Origin: Silurus meridionalis
Lineage: Eukaryota; Chordata; Actinopteri; Siluriformes; Siluridae
Assembly: GCF_014805685.1 (NCBI RefSeq)
Contig: NC_060896.1
Span: 15,717,889-15,781,888, forward strand
Reading direction: 5' to 3'
Length of the DNA stretch: 64,000 nucleotides
Shown here: in pieces, positions 35,302 through 46,971 of the stretch
How positions within the stretch are numbered: position 1 is the first letter of the stretch
How the letters are laid out: each line of letters starts with the position of its first letter
The notes under the pieces: model-generated
Databases searched by the model: none
The model's input: the letters and a program-made list of their open reading frames with translations, nothing else
Told to the model about the DNA's origin: nothing
Made by a program: the position numbers and the translations under genes

Positions 35302-36644
35302 ATGGCTGACAAACAAAGTGATTTGGGGTGGGACAAGACATTTACAGCTGGTAGAGGGTGGGGCAGTCTTGTAAATACGTCTAACAAAACAAGGCCATTT
35401 GAAGATCCTGAGTACTGTAGTACAGGACGGGGTAGGACAGTCAATGTTTCTGCCAGTGAGAGAGTTGAAATGTGTGGTAGTCCAGTCCAGGCTGCAGCCA
35501 GTAACTATGAGTTCTGCCCTAATGAGTCAGAAATGTCTGGACAAATAAGTAACCTCATAAAACAAATTGGTATTGAGATTGGGCAATCAATTAGAAAAAG
35601 TATGATGATGCCTGAATTTTCTAATCATCCATCTGCTAGGACGTTTCATGAGGGTGTCAGTTCGCAGGTGACTGTCCCATCAAATACTACGGTTATTGAT
35701 GCGTAAAAAATGAATTTGATCCTGAAAGCTGAGGTGCCACCACACTTAGAGGAGATAGTTTGGACAAATACTCAGTCATGGAATGGGAAGACATTGTACA
35801 TTGTACATGTATTTGAACAAACTTGATGTGACAGATTCTGAACTTGTTGATGAGATAATGAACAGAGTTATGGGGCGGGCCAGAGATGTAATGAGAGTAT
35901 GGCTGTGTAATGGTTCAACAACTCCTACTGTTGACTCTGTATTTTCTGTTTTGAAGCAGCACTTCGGGGACCAGAGCAGTTCTGGTATTCCATTGGCTGA
36001 CTTCTATTCTGTGAGACCACATCAAAAAGAGAGCGCCTGGGACTTTTGGATAAGACTTAACAAGGCAGCTGATGTAGCTGATCGAAGTTTAAAATGGGAA
36101 GGCAGAACTCTGGATAACAGAAGCTAAGAGGTAGCGGTTATGTTCATTCGTAACTGCCCTGACAAAAGAGTTAGCTTTTGTTTTCAAGAGTAAGCCTGTA
36201 CAGTCATGGAACGCATCTGAGGTGCAAGAGCAGCTTGATGAGTTGTTAAGAGAACGGAAGTTGACAAATCACACTGTCAAACAATTCACCACGGTTGTGT
36301 CAGAGCCAGACGTTGATGTCTCTGTCTCGTGTTCTAAGTCTGGACAGGGTGTGGGCGTAACTGGTGAGAACGCATTGGATAAAGTTCTGTCTTTGCTTGA
36401 AAAAACGTTGGTGTGCAATACTCAGTCTGCGCGGGGCCCCTGGCCTAAACGAACGTGCAATAAGATTCGAGAATGCAGAGTGTGTCAGAGCAGTGAGCAC
36501 AGCACGACTGCTCATTGTAAAATGTATAATTTGTGTTTCAAGTGTTTTGCAGCTGGACACGCAAGCTACAACTGCGAAGGTCAAAGAGTAACATCCAGGG
36601 TGGGTTCCGGTCAGCATGACAATGTCATGCCTCAGGGAAACTAG
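35302..36644 (+). pseudogene. Ty3-A Gag, broken
   Basis: Starts MADKQSDLGWDKTFTAGRG and parallels the intact Ty3-B Gag. Frame breaks lie near 35706 (TAA in the middle of the protein) and 36127, with a shift near 36180. The C-terminal part (36222-36644) has the Cys-rich end: CRVCQSSEHSTTAHC, then a CCHC knuckle CFKCFAAGHASYNC. Gag would form the particle and bind RNA. Confidence 0.85.
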
Positions 36645-36799
36645 ACAGCTCCCTTCGGACAGAGTGCGAGGTGGGGCTGTGTAGTAATTCCTCTAAAAAA
36701 TGATTTTGAGTCTGTTTATTCCTTCTTCTGTGAGAGTATTGACAAATCAAAAACAGTCATTTTTCAGAACAGTATGCAGGTTGATCAAAGTAACAGTTT

Positions 36800-38644
36800 A
36801 TTTTATGCAAGTGTGTTATTACAGGACAAGGTTGAGCTTCAGGGGATGTTGGACAGTGGCTCCATTGCGACCACTCTGAGTGCAGAAGTACTTCCTTAAC
36901 TTAGGGATGCTGGGGTGCTGGACAAGAATATCCTGTGCCCTTCTGATATTGTCTTGGTGGGTTGTGGTGGTAAACAAACTACTCCGGATGGAGTGTGCAA
37001 TCTGAAGCTTGAAGTGTACGGGGTCAGTTTCATTGTCCCAGTTCTGATTGTGAGGGGTCAAATGGACCCAATCATACTTGGCACAAATGTCTTGAAACCT
37101 CTCATAAGTCAGATGAAGCATACAGACCAATTTTGGAATGTGGTAAAGAGACCAGATTCGACTGTGCATTCTGAAAATGGCCAATTTTTGCGCATGCTTT
37201 CATGTATAGAGAGATGGAGGGGTGATTCGATTCCGGACAGGGTAGGTACTCTGAGACTGAGGTCAGCTGTAACACTCCAGCCAAGAAGCGAACACCTGTT
37301 TGGGGTCGTTTGCCTCCAGGGTCAGTACTGTCAGTAGGGAGCACAGTAGTCATAGAACCGAGTACTTCACGGTGCGTGCATCGAAATGTGCTGGTTGGGA
37401 GGGTTGTTTCACCTTTGTGGGGCGATCGTTGGCTGCCAGTAAAGATGATCAACCCGACCAACAATGAAATTGTGTTTAGGAAAAATGCGAAGGTGGCTGA
37501 TGTGTATCCTTGCGTCGCCTTAGAGGACCTTGATCAAACCACTGACAGAGTGATTAGCCAAAATGCAGGTGTAGTACATTCGGACAGGTCATGTGGCAGT
37601 CTAACGGTGGGTGGTTAAGTTTAATAGGTGACAGCAGGTTGGATGTCCTGGGGCTGAGCGACCTGAATGTCAATGATTGTGAAGTGTCTCCGTTTTGGAA
37701 GAACAAACTGGTAGATCTCATTGAGAAGTATGAGTGTGTGTTTTCCAGGCACAGTTTGGACTGTGGCGAAGCAAAAGGTTTTTGTTTCTGTTCACCAATG
37801 GGGCTTCATGAATACAAATGTTTACCTCAGGGCCTCTGCAACAGCCCAGCAACATTTATGAGAATGATGTTGACTGTGTTTGGTGACCAGAACTTTCTGA
37901 GCATTCTTTGTCATTTAGATGATTTGTTAGTTTTTTGAAAGACAGAACAGGAGAGCTTAGACAGGCTTGAGGTTGTTTTTCCCCCGACTAAAAGAACACA
38001 ATTTGAAATTGTCTCCTTCAAAATGTAGGTTTTTGAGGAAGTCTGTGAAATTCTTGGGTCATATTGTGTCTGAAGAGGGGGTGGCCAGTGATCCATCAAA
38101 AATTGAGGCAATTGTAAAAATATCTGAGCAGGACTTGCTGGAGAGTGATTGTGTTACACCATCAGCAAGCAAGATCAGGTCCTTTTTAGGTATGGGGGTA
38201 TACTACCAGCATTTCATAGAAAATTGTTCTTTGTTGGCTAAACCTTTGTTTCAGCTGTTGACAGGACAGAAAAGACCTAGAGTAGGGAGAGGCGTGAAAC
38301 GACTGAAGAAAAGTCGTACACTTTCTCCAACAGATTGGACTGATGACTGCAGGACAGCCCTGGAGAGTTTAAAGTTTGCCTTGGTGAGTCAGGTTCTGCT
38401 TGCACACCCAGATTTTTCTAAACCGTTTCTGCTGTCTGTGGATGCCTCCACTAGTGGGCTTGGGGCTGTTTTGTCACAGGTTCAGGAGGGATGTGCCGTG
38501 GCAAGGCCTATTGCCTTCGCGTCGAAGTCTTTAAATCATGCACAGTCGAAGTACCCAGCACACAGACTTGAGTTTTTGTCGATGAAGTGGGCTATTTGTG
38601 ATAAATTCAGTCACTGGCTGCGGGGACACAGATTTACTGTGTAG
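36800..38644 (+). pseudogene. Ty3-A protease, reverse transcriptase and RNase H, with RT deletion
   Basis: The protease motif LQGMLDSGSIATTLSAEV lies near 36838 and a stop near 36898. 36915-37618 continues the linker domain shared with Ty3-B. In the RT, DCGEAKGFC is joined directly to CSPMGLHEYK (about 37790): roughly 100 residues of fingers and palm, including motif A, are deleted compared with Ty3-B. The active-site YLDD reads HLDD (37913-37924), and a stop follows at about 37936. 37967-38644 carries LGHIVSEEGVASDPSKIEAI and the RNase H start LLSVDASTSGLGAVLSQ. It cannot be active. Confidence 0.85.
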
Positions 38645-39280
38645 ACCGATAATAACCCACTCAAGTACATTCTCACAAAGCCCAAGCTGGATGCATGTGA
38701 ACAACGGTGGGTAGCGAAACTGGCGCTTTTGACATTCAGTACATCCCCGGACCGAGAAATATAGTGGCAGATGCATTAAGAAGGAAACCGTTTGCGAACT
38801 TGAGAATTTTGCACAGGTTGATGAGGATACCTTAGGACATTTTGCTGCATGAGGCTGAGTCTGTTGCCGTCGAGCAGGTGCAGGGCATGTTCCATCTTTC
38901 TTGTAGTCGTGCTGATGGTGAAGCGATAGATGGGCTGTCAGAGCCTATAAATGTAAGAGAAAAAGTTTATGTAGGGACCACTCACTTTACAGAGAAAATC
39001 TCACATCAAGAGTTGTCAGCTGTTCTTCATTCTCACAGTGACTGGGAGCATGGTGCGGCTATTAGAAGCATGTCTTATGTGCAGCATTTAGAGAGTCTGG
39101 CGGACGTAGAGCAGAGTGAGCTCCGTAGCCTCACTCATGATGAATTGCTGGAAAAACAAAGTCAGGATCCCGTGATTGACAGAGTGAAGTTCTTTGTTGA
39201 AAGAGGAAGACGTCCTTCTCGCAGAGAAAAAGTGTTTGAGTCTAAAAGAACTGTGAAGATTCTACGTCAATGGGGTAAAC

Positions 39281-40711
39281 TTGTTGGGTGTTTTATACAG
39301 GGTTTCTAAGAACCTAGTGTCTAAGACAAAAACTTACCAGTTTGTGGTGCCCACAGATCTTCGGGGTACTGTTCTAAAGGGGGTGCACATAACGCTGGTC
39401 ATCAGGGTCAGCATCGCACACTGTGGTTGGCTAGGCAGCGGTTCTTCTGGGAGTCTATGGAGGAAGACATAAAAACGTACATCAATGAGTGTAAGAGGTG
39501 TATTTTGAGTAAGAGGCCCGAGCCAGAGGCAAGAGCCCCACTCGTGTCAATACACACAAGTGCCCCCCTTGAAATGGTTTGTATTGACTTTTGGTCAGCG
39601 GAGGATTCTAACAACAAGACGGTTAATGTGTTGGTGGTCACTGACCATTTCACTAAGCTTGCTTGTGCTTATGTGTGCCCAAATCACACTGCGGAAGCTG
39701 TTGCACATGTTTTGTGGAACAAATTTTTCTGTATTTATCAGTTTCCGCAGCGAATACACTCTGACGGGTGCAAGCTTTGAGAGCTCGCTTATGGTATAGT
39801 TGTTGAGATTGTCAGGTGTGGGAAAATCGCACACAACCCCATATCATCCCATGGTTAATGGACAAACAGAGAGATTTAACCGCACCCTGGGTGATATGAT
39901 TCGTTCGCTGCGTCCGAGATCTAAAGTCAAATGGCCTCAAATGTTGAACACACTTACTTTCACGTACAATTGTACAAGACACGAGACCACTGGGTTTCCA
40001 CCATTTTTCTTGATGTTCGGCCGAACACCAAGATTGCCAGTGGATATTATGTTCGAAAATGTCATGTTGAACAATGAGACTGTTGATGTTAACAGGTATG
40101 TGCAGTCTCTTGAGAGAGACTTGAGGGAAGCTATGATAATTGCTCAAGAGCATGCTAAAAGACAGTAAGCCAAACGAGCTGAGTACTATGATCGAAAGGG
40201 TAAAGGTCATTCCCTTGAGTTGGGTGATAGAGTACTCCTTGCGAATAAGGGTGAACGGGGGAAAAATAAGTTAGCAGACCGATGGGAAAAGGTTGTGTAT
40301 GTTGTTGTGGGAAAAAGGGGTGCGCTGAACACTTACCAGATAAGGAATCCTGGGACAGGTCGAATCAAGACAGTACATCGTAATCTATTGATGCCTGTTA
40401 ACTTTCTGCCAGTGCCGGCTTGGAAAGAAGGTAGTGATTATGTTGATGATGTCGAGGATTCCACTGTCTGTGTATCATGTGATGGAGATGATCAAACTCA
40501 GAGTAATGATCGAACCTCTCGCTGGGTTGCAGATCTTAATGTTGCCACAGATGAGACACAAATAGAGTCTGTGGAGTGCACTATTGCTGATCAGAGTGAG
40601 GCTATTGGAGATACAGTCGTGAATTGTGAGTCTGAAATAACTGAAACTCCTGTGTGTAAGGCAAATTCGGACAATTGGTGTCTGATAATGCTTCTGTTTT
40701 ACCGGTTCTAA
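39281..40711 (+). pseudogene. Ty3-A integrase, frameshifted
   Basis: The zinc-finger region near 39390-39510 is shifted, and CKRCILSKRPEPEARAP marks its Cys pair. VCIDFWSAEDSNNKTVNVLV (39588 on) holds the first core Asp. 39800-40168 holds TTPYHPMVNGQTERFNRTL (Glu region) and FPPFFLMFGRTPRLPVDI. 40220-40711 holds the C-terminal chromo-like or GPY/F-type domain (DRWEKVVYVVVGK) and an acidic tail. A further frame at 40675-40893 may continue the tail. Confidence 0.83.
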
Positions 40712-41258
40712 GTGATGTTTGTACTTCTGAGGTTGATGAGTGTATGTCAACTGTTGCAGAAATTCCTATAACAATGTCAATTGTGCAAGATCAGAGAAAT
40801 GTGAGTGTCTCTGGTCTACAAGATTGCTTTAGGTCAAGATTTGGGAGATTGCTTAAGCCAGTTAACAGATTTATACAGACAATGTCTACTTAGCGAGTGT
40901 ATGTAATTAATGATGTTTGTACTGTTTAACTAAAGAAAGAGAAAGGCTTGTTAAAGTGCTAAAAAGGATTTTTTTTTTTTCTCTTATTTTTGTTTCTATT
41001 AATTTTTCCTTATTTTTCAAGTGTACAGAGTATATTTACAGTAACTGGTACTTTCTTGATGTCATGTGTTGAACTATGTACAGGGCATGGTTTTCTATGG
41101 GTAATTTGGGGATTAGCTACCCCTGGGTTTCCTTAATCTCGAAAGAGATAGTTAAGAACTGAACGAATCTAATGGATTTCAGAAAAAGTGACATTCATCA
41201 TTAATGGTGAAAGACTTTGTATGTGATGCATAATCTGGTGTAAAACAGTGGGGGTGGA

Positions 41259-42289
41259 TGTAGCAGGGATATGTTGTTACACCAGATTATAATTTTTTTG
41301 TTATTTTTTTTAATTATATTATTTGTTTTATTACCATCTGTTTTGGGGTATTTTATTTTGAAAACGTTACAGGCTTTTATTAAATATAGTATGTACGCCA
41401 GCTCACGTCATACGTAGTGAGCGGTTCAACTTGCAGCGCAATTGGAAGTTCGTCCTCTTTCCCGCAATGGCACTAGAGGAGAGAGGTACGATTTCATGAG
41501 CCCTGTTTATCTGGTGCTAAACAGTGTTATAAGTGTTCATTTCATGTTTAAATGATTAAATGTGAGAGAGTATTCTATGTGATGTTATATTTGACCATTA
41601 GTTCAAGTTATTAATGTGGTAAATGTAGTTTATTTAAGTATTGTTAACAAGTGAACAGAGCATTGGGTGAGATTGCAATTATGTGTGTGCGTTGCACGTG
41701 CGAGAGATGTGTTAGCAGCTAAGCGGCTAACATCTCAAATAAGTACTGTTTACGTGTATTTTCGGGGCACACTAACGATAAATCCTAGTCTTTTGATATC
41801 TATTATACTCTGCATTTATTTTGAGTTCTGTTGGTAATTACCTGGTGTACTTAATATGTATTTTGTGGTTAACAGGCAGACTAAATGAGAATTGTGGATA
41901 ACAGTGCCTGTCTGTTTATATGTTTTGCTACACAGGTATGTCAATTGGTATTTATGAGACAATAATACTGTTGTATATTTCTACATAATAATTATAATGC
42001 TGTTGCATATTTCTATATGATAATTATAAGGTTGTGAATTATTTTTATATAAATGTGTGTTGTAAAGTGTGAGTGTTTGTGTTACTCTGCTCTTTCCCGC
42101 AATGGCAATAGAGGAGAGAGGCAGACTAAATGAGAATTGTGGATAACAGCGCCTGTCTGTTTATATGTTTTGCTACACAGAGGAGAGAGGCACAGAAAAT
42201 AAATCTTCCCGCCAAACCAGCTTTTGTGTGGAAAATCCTTATTTATTTACCATCAAAAATTAACACAACGCAGAGGAACAGCCGCTACA
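41259..42289 (+). repeat. 3' LTR of Ty3-A
   Basis: 1031 bp, closely similar to the 5' LTR. It repeats the same architecture: exon 1 at 41455-41485, intron 1 at 41486-41875, exon 2 at 41876-41935, then the spliced copy at 42090-42180. Confidence 0.9.
42090..42180 (+). repeat. Spliced exon 1 + exon 2 copy in the Ty3-A 3' LTR
   Basis: 42090-42120 matches exon 1 of the same LTR at 30 of 31 bases and 42121-42180 matches exon 2 at 59 of 60, joined without the intron. It continues into AGGAGAGAGG. Confidence 0.9.
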
Positions 42290-42620
42290 TAGGCAGGGTC
42301 TGGTTAGTGTGGCGTGATTGGACACTCGTTCCCATAGCGTTTCGACGCAGCTCGAGTTCCTGAAGGGGAACATCTCTAGGTTACGACCGTCCCCCGAGGG
42401 AACGAGACGCTGTGTCTCCGTGCCACACTACCTGCATCCCTGCGGCGCTTACCTTCTCTCGCAGGAGCTAGCGTCTGGTCCATCTCGCAGCTATTTGTAG
42501 CTTCCTGTTTACGCGATGTCGCCCGCTGATGACGTCAGGTTCCAAACGCCTATTGGTCAGATTACACACGTGGTTCAGAGCGCGGTCACGCAGGGGCATT
42601 CCCATAGCGTTTTGACGCAG
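42290..42620 (+). repeat. DIRS 3' terminal sequence
   Basis: After the TAGG duplication, GC-rich sequence contains GTTCCCATAGCGTTTCGACG at 42328-42347 and a near-identical copy at 42598-42620, with GAGGGAACGAGACGCTG between them. This set of direct and inverted repeats is characteristic of the ends of teleost DIRS elements and continues the recombinase fragment upstream of Ty3-A. Confidence 0.78.
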
Positions 42621-43009
42621 TAATATCCACATGTACCTTTGACCTGTAAAGGAAACTCATCAGAATTCATCTTAGGTACTGTAAATCAAACTAAATCTAG
42701 AGTTGCCACAGCATGTGTGACTAAAGCTTAAATGTCTCAAAATATTGACAGCAATACGAGAACAGATGAAAAGAACGCTGAAGCTGAAAACATTGAGCAT
42801 GTGGAGCATGTGGTAAAAATCTTGACATTAGCTTTTGGTGATCTGCGCTTAACTACATGCTCTCAAGACTTTGATAGTACCACAGTTCACTCCCAGAATA
42901 AATCATAATTAATAAATGTCAAATTCATATTTTCTCAATGCTGAAATATGTTTTCTTTTAAAATGTTTAGATGAGACACCAGAAAGCTATATTCAGCACT
43001 GGATGATCA
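42621..43009. other. Non-coding, no recognised feature
   Basis: AT-rich flank beyond the DIRS end. No gene or repeat boundary was identified. Confidence 0.45.
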
Positions 43010-43310
43010 GTGTCAGAGCGCCACCAGTCATGCCTCCCTCCGACGCGCAACACTCTAGCTCAGCCTTTACCTTCTACTAAATAATTTATACCTGTTTTCC
43101 ATTTACCCGTCCCCTTTAAAAGGTCCCTCTTCCCCTTCACTCGCTGTCCGATCTACCATAAACTTACCTTAGATCATCCGGAGTTGGCGATGCGCCTCGC
43201 TACACTTCTTGTGACGCATGTCTCAGTTGAGTCTATGATTTCCTGCACTTCCGTTTCTTACTCTTGTGTTTATCCTGTTAAAGATCAATAAACGACACCT
43301 TGTTTTGACC
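43010..43310 (+). repeat. Possible solo LTR
   Basis: Starts TGTCAGAGCGCCACC and ends GTTTTGACCA, with a TATA-like TTTAAAAGG near 43117 and AATAAA near 43288. This layout suits an LTR and the start resembles the TGTCAGG LTRs. No target duplication was seen and no partner LTR exists in the window, so the call is tentative. Confidence 0.4.
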
Positions 43311-43614
43311 ATTGTATCCATGAAAATAAGTCTTAAGGGGCACATCATTTGTGAGGGTATCCTGATGACTTTTCTGTCTGAGCTTGCTGCTGTTTTTTTT
43401 ACATACTATAATTTAAATAATTAATACCAAGCTGAAGCTGCATGCACACTGAAATTTATACAAAGGTTAAATACTTGGATGGATAAATTCATTTCAGTTA
43501 GCTTTTTATTTGTATATCACGTTTTACAATACATATAGTATTCATAGCAGACAATCAATTACAAAGCTTCACTCCTATTCATGAGAATTACTTAATTTCA
43601 TTAATTTCCTCATC
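43311..43614. other. Non-coding, no recognised feature
   Basis: AT-rich sequence between the possible solo LTR and the second L2 element. Confidence 0.4.
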
Positions 43615-45364
43615 AAAATCATCAACCTGCATTCTCCATCCCTTGCCTACAAGTTTCTTTAAACAGATAACTCCAGAGGTAAATGAACCTGTTTTAAAAA
43701 TAATAAACTCTTCCATTAGCACTGGTTATGTACCAAAATCCTTCAAACTAGCAGTTATCCACCCCCTAATTAAGAAACCTGACCTTGACTCATGTCAGCT
43801 GTCCAACTACAGACCAATATCAAATCTCCCCTTTATATCTAAAATTTTTGAAAAGGTTGTAGCACAGCAGTTTTGCTCACACCTACTTATGAATAACATT
43901 TTAAGAATGTATCAGTCAGGATTTCGGCCTCATCATAGCACAGAGACGGCGCTAGTTAAGGTGGTAAATGACCTGGTATTGGCCTCTGATCAGGGTTTTG
44001 ACACCATTGATCACACTATACTACTTGCTAGACTTGAGAACGTTGTTGTAATAAAGGGAACAGCTCTCTCTTGGCTCAGGTCTTATTTGACTGATCGCTA
44101 TCAGTTTGTTGATGTAAATGGTGAGTTCTCCACACTCTCTGAGTAAAGTTTGGTGTTCCTCAAGGATCTGTCTTAGGCCCTCTGCTTTTCTCTTTATATA
44201 TGCTGCCTCTTGGTGAAATTATTCATAAACATGGTATTCGCTTCCATTGCTATGCTGATGATACACAGCTGTATATTTCAGCAAAGCCAGAACAGAGAGA
44301 TCAGCATAACAATGTTGAGAAGTGTGTAAAGGACATTAGACACTGGATGCTTGATAACTTTCTTCTGCTCATCTCAGATAAGACGGAAGTACTTTTACTA
44401 GGACCACATGCAGCTAGAAGCAAACTTTCAGATTACGTAGCATCTCTGGATGGTGTTTGTTTCACCGTGTACGGCTGTCAAAGACCTTGGTGTTATTATT
44501 GACCCTAGTCTTTACTTTGAGACTCACGTGAATAATATCACCAGGATCGCCTTCTTTCACCTTAGAAATATTGCTAAAATTAGAAATATGATGTCATTAC
44601 AAGATGCAGAAAAACTAGTTCATGCTTTTGTTACTACTAGATTAGAGTACTGTAACGCTTTACTGTCTGGGTGTGCAAATAAGTGCATAAATAAGCTTCA
44701 GTTAGTTCAGAATGCAGCATCAAGAGTCCTCACTAGATCTAGGAAATATGACCACATCACCCCTGTTTTAATCAGTCTACACTGGCTCCCAATCAAATCT
44801 CACATTGATTATAAAATACTACTACTGACGTATAAAGCACTTAATGGTGTACCAGTATGATCCTCCACGCCTACTTAGATCAAAAGGTGCTGGCTATCTG
44901 TTGGTTCCTCAAATAATGAAGACTACAGCAGGGGGCAGATCTTTCTCTTATAAAGCCCCACAGTTATGGAACAGCCTTCCAATCAGTGTTCGGGACTCAG
45001 ACACAGTCTCAGTGTTCAAGTCGAGGTTGAAAACATATTTATTCAGTCAAGCCTTTGATCAGTAGATTTTTTTCTTAGTTAAAGGCTCAGATCTGCAGGG
45101 AACATGGATATAGAGTGTTTGGTGGACTGTAATATTTGTATGCTGTCATCCCCTCACATTCACACGTTCACTCAGGTTTGTTGACGGTGGTGTGATGGGT
45201 CGTCTCTTATCCCAGAGATCCCTCATGTTCGTATTACCTTCTGGTTCTCACTTTTAGTTATGCTGCCATAGCGAGTCTTGCCGGAGTCCAAACTGCACAG
45301 TGACATTAACTTTCATACAACAATAAGAACACTTAATAATCCATATCCTTCTCTTCCTGTCACC

Positions 45365-45402
<38 letters not shown>

Positions 45403-45953
45403 CGAGTTAAACTTGCTCCTGAGGCTCCAGTGACCACTGTTCCTGCCCCTCTCCCCTCCGTGGATCTTCCCACTTCATCCAGGCCTGCCTCTGGATAGTG
45501 TTCTCTTTAAATGGAGGCCACTCTGTGCAGCTTGGGATGGTTTCTCATCGAAGCCTTGGGTAGTTCCATGACATTCCAAGGTAAGAACAGGCACTTTGAG
45601 GATGGATTGGACTGTAGTTAATGTCAACAGTCTCGTACACTGACCCAGGAATACAGTTTGCTTCTGATCATCAACACTGTACTCCCCAACATTGTATATC
45701 TGCTACAAATGGACATTCGGTGCAACCCAGATGAGGATGGGTTCCCTCTTGAGTCTGGTTCCTCTTAAGGTTTCTTCCTTATGCCATCTCGGGGAGTTTT
45801 TCCTTGCCACAGTCGCCACCGGCTTGCTCATCAGGGACAAACTTACTTATAAAGAACATGTTCACTTTTAATCACCACATTATCTGTGTAAAGCTGCTTT
45901 GAGACAATGTTCATTGTTAAAAGCGCTATACAAATAAAAATGAATTGAATAAA
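43615..45953 (+). mobile_element. Second L2 LINE, 5'-truncated
   Basis: Same family as 23145-25393, starting slightly farther 5' (residues [14 protein letters not shown]). The RT is broken: a deletion removes the motif A Asp region (SDQGF is joined to DTIDHT near 44000), a stop follows SEGEFSTL-like sequence near 44143, and a frameshift lies near 44455. The 3' UTR has a TC microsatellite (45366-45399) and ends AAAAGCGCTATACAAATAAA plus a short ATTGA tail. Confidence 0.85.
43643..45065 (+). pseudogene. L2 reverse transcriptase, broken
   Basis: Carries the same motifs as the other L2 copy ([54 protein letters not shown]), but the catalytic motif A is deleted and there are several frame breaks (about 44145, 44455, 44845). 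Not functional. Confidence 0.85.
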
Positions 45954-46087
45954 TGGGATCAATAGATTGAATAAATGGGTGACTATGTGAAGGACATCAA
46001 ATATCCATTGTTGGTGAGGTTTTGGTGGAAACCTTGAAAGTCTAAATCCTTCATTGGTATTGAAATGATAACTGCATTTGCAATTGT

Positions 46088-46673
46088 CAGGGCTGGACTT
46101 TGACTAGGCAACTCCAAAGTCTTAATTTTGTTTTTATTCAGCCTTTCAGAGGTGGACTTGCTGGTGTGTTTTGGATCAAGAAACCAATTCGCTTCAGCTT
46201 GAGGTCACAAACAGATGGCGGGACATTCTCCTTCAGGATTATTTGGTAAACAGCAGAATTCATGGTTTTCATAAATTTAAAATTAAATTAATTTATCCCA
46301 GCAAGTCTTCCAGGTCCTGATGCAGAAAAACAGCCCTTGATAACCTTTTCCAAACTGATAGATTTCAATTACCTTCTTTCTCATTTGTTTAAAAATTTCT
46401 TTGGATCCTGGCATTATGTCTAGCTTTTGAGGACCTTTTGGTCTACTTCACTTTGTCAGGTAGGTCCTATTTAAGAGATTTCAACAGATATGAACAGCTG
46501 TGGCAGTAATCAGGCCTGGGTGTGGCTAGAGAAATTGAACTCAGGTGTGATAAACCACAATTTTTAACATGGGGCCAAACACTTTTTTACACAGGGCCAT
46601 GTATTTTTTCAATTTGTTAGAAACATGCAAAAAAATAAGAAATCAGGACACCAACACTTTCACACCACTGTAT
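46088..46673 (-). mobile_element. Internally deleted Tc1-like element
   Basis: The sequence matches, on the minus strand, a common vertebrate Tc1-type transposase gene: ATTCTCCTTCAGGATTATTTGG near 46227 and GGATCCTGGCATTATGTCTAG near 46404 (N-terminal codons complement). The right end, TTTCACACCACTGTA (to 46673), fits its terminal repeat. Most of the transposase body is missing and the left end is not clear. Confidence 0.65.
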
Positions 46674-46971
46674 ATGTTCTCCGTGAGTAATAATTTTCCC
46701 CTCCACTCTAATTCTAAATGCACACATTTGTTTTTCAGGCGGTTCATCTGAATAAATCCGGTAAAGGGCATCAAGGCTGTAGGAGTCATATCAAAGCAGG
46801 CGGAGAAGGTCACCTAGAAAAAGACAAACCTGAACCCTTGTGTCTCCAGTCTGCTTAAAAAATTTATAGATTTTAAGTGGGACTTATATAAGTAATACAC
46901 GTTATCACATTAACACATTAACCTAGATCACTAGCATTTATTGGCAATTTTATATAACTATTTTTATAAAA
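46674..46971. other. Non-coding, no recognised feature
   Basis: Unique-looking AT-rich sequence between the Tc1 relic and the next LTR element. No gene is seen. Confidence 0.4.

Larger units (their letters stand above)
33915..42289 (+). mobile_element. Ty3 LTR retrotransposon (Ty3-A) with spliced-copy LTRs
   Basis: LTRs at 33915-34926 and 41259-42289 (TGTAGCAGGGATA...CCGCTACA), a target duplication TAGG (33911-33914 and 42290-42293), a PBS starting TGGTGCCGTGACCCGGAT at 34931, and a PPT (AGTGGGGGTGGA) just before 41259. Gag, protease, RT/RNase H and integrase follow in the usual Ty3 order with many breaks. Each LTR carries an intron-bearing segment and a spliced duplicate of it, described separately. 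It is related to Ty3-B (58140 onward) over its whole length. Confidence 0.9.
20105..42620 (+). mobile_element. DIRS-type tyrosine-recombinase retrotransposon remnant, split by nested insertions
   Basis: Three pieces on one strand: the recombinase N-terminal part (20105-20341), the recombinase catalytic part (33411-33913) and 3' terminal sequence (42290-42620) with two near-identical copies of TTCCCATAGCGTTT-GACGCAG, typical of the split terminal repeats of DIRS elements. Between them lie two Ty3 elements. The Gag and RT/RNase H portions expected upstream are absent, so this was already a fragment or has since lost its 5' half. It is the oldest layer of the nest. Confidence 0.8.
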
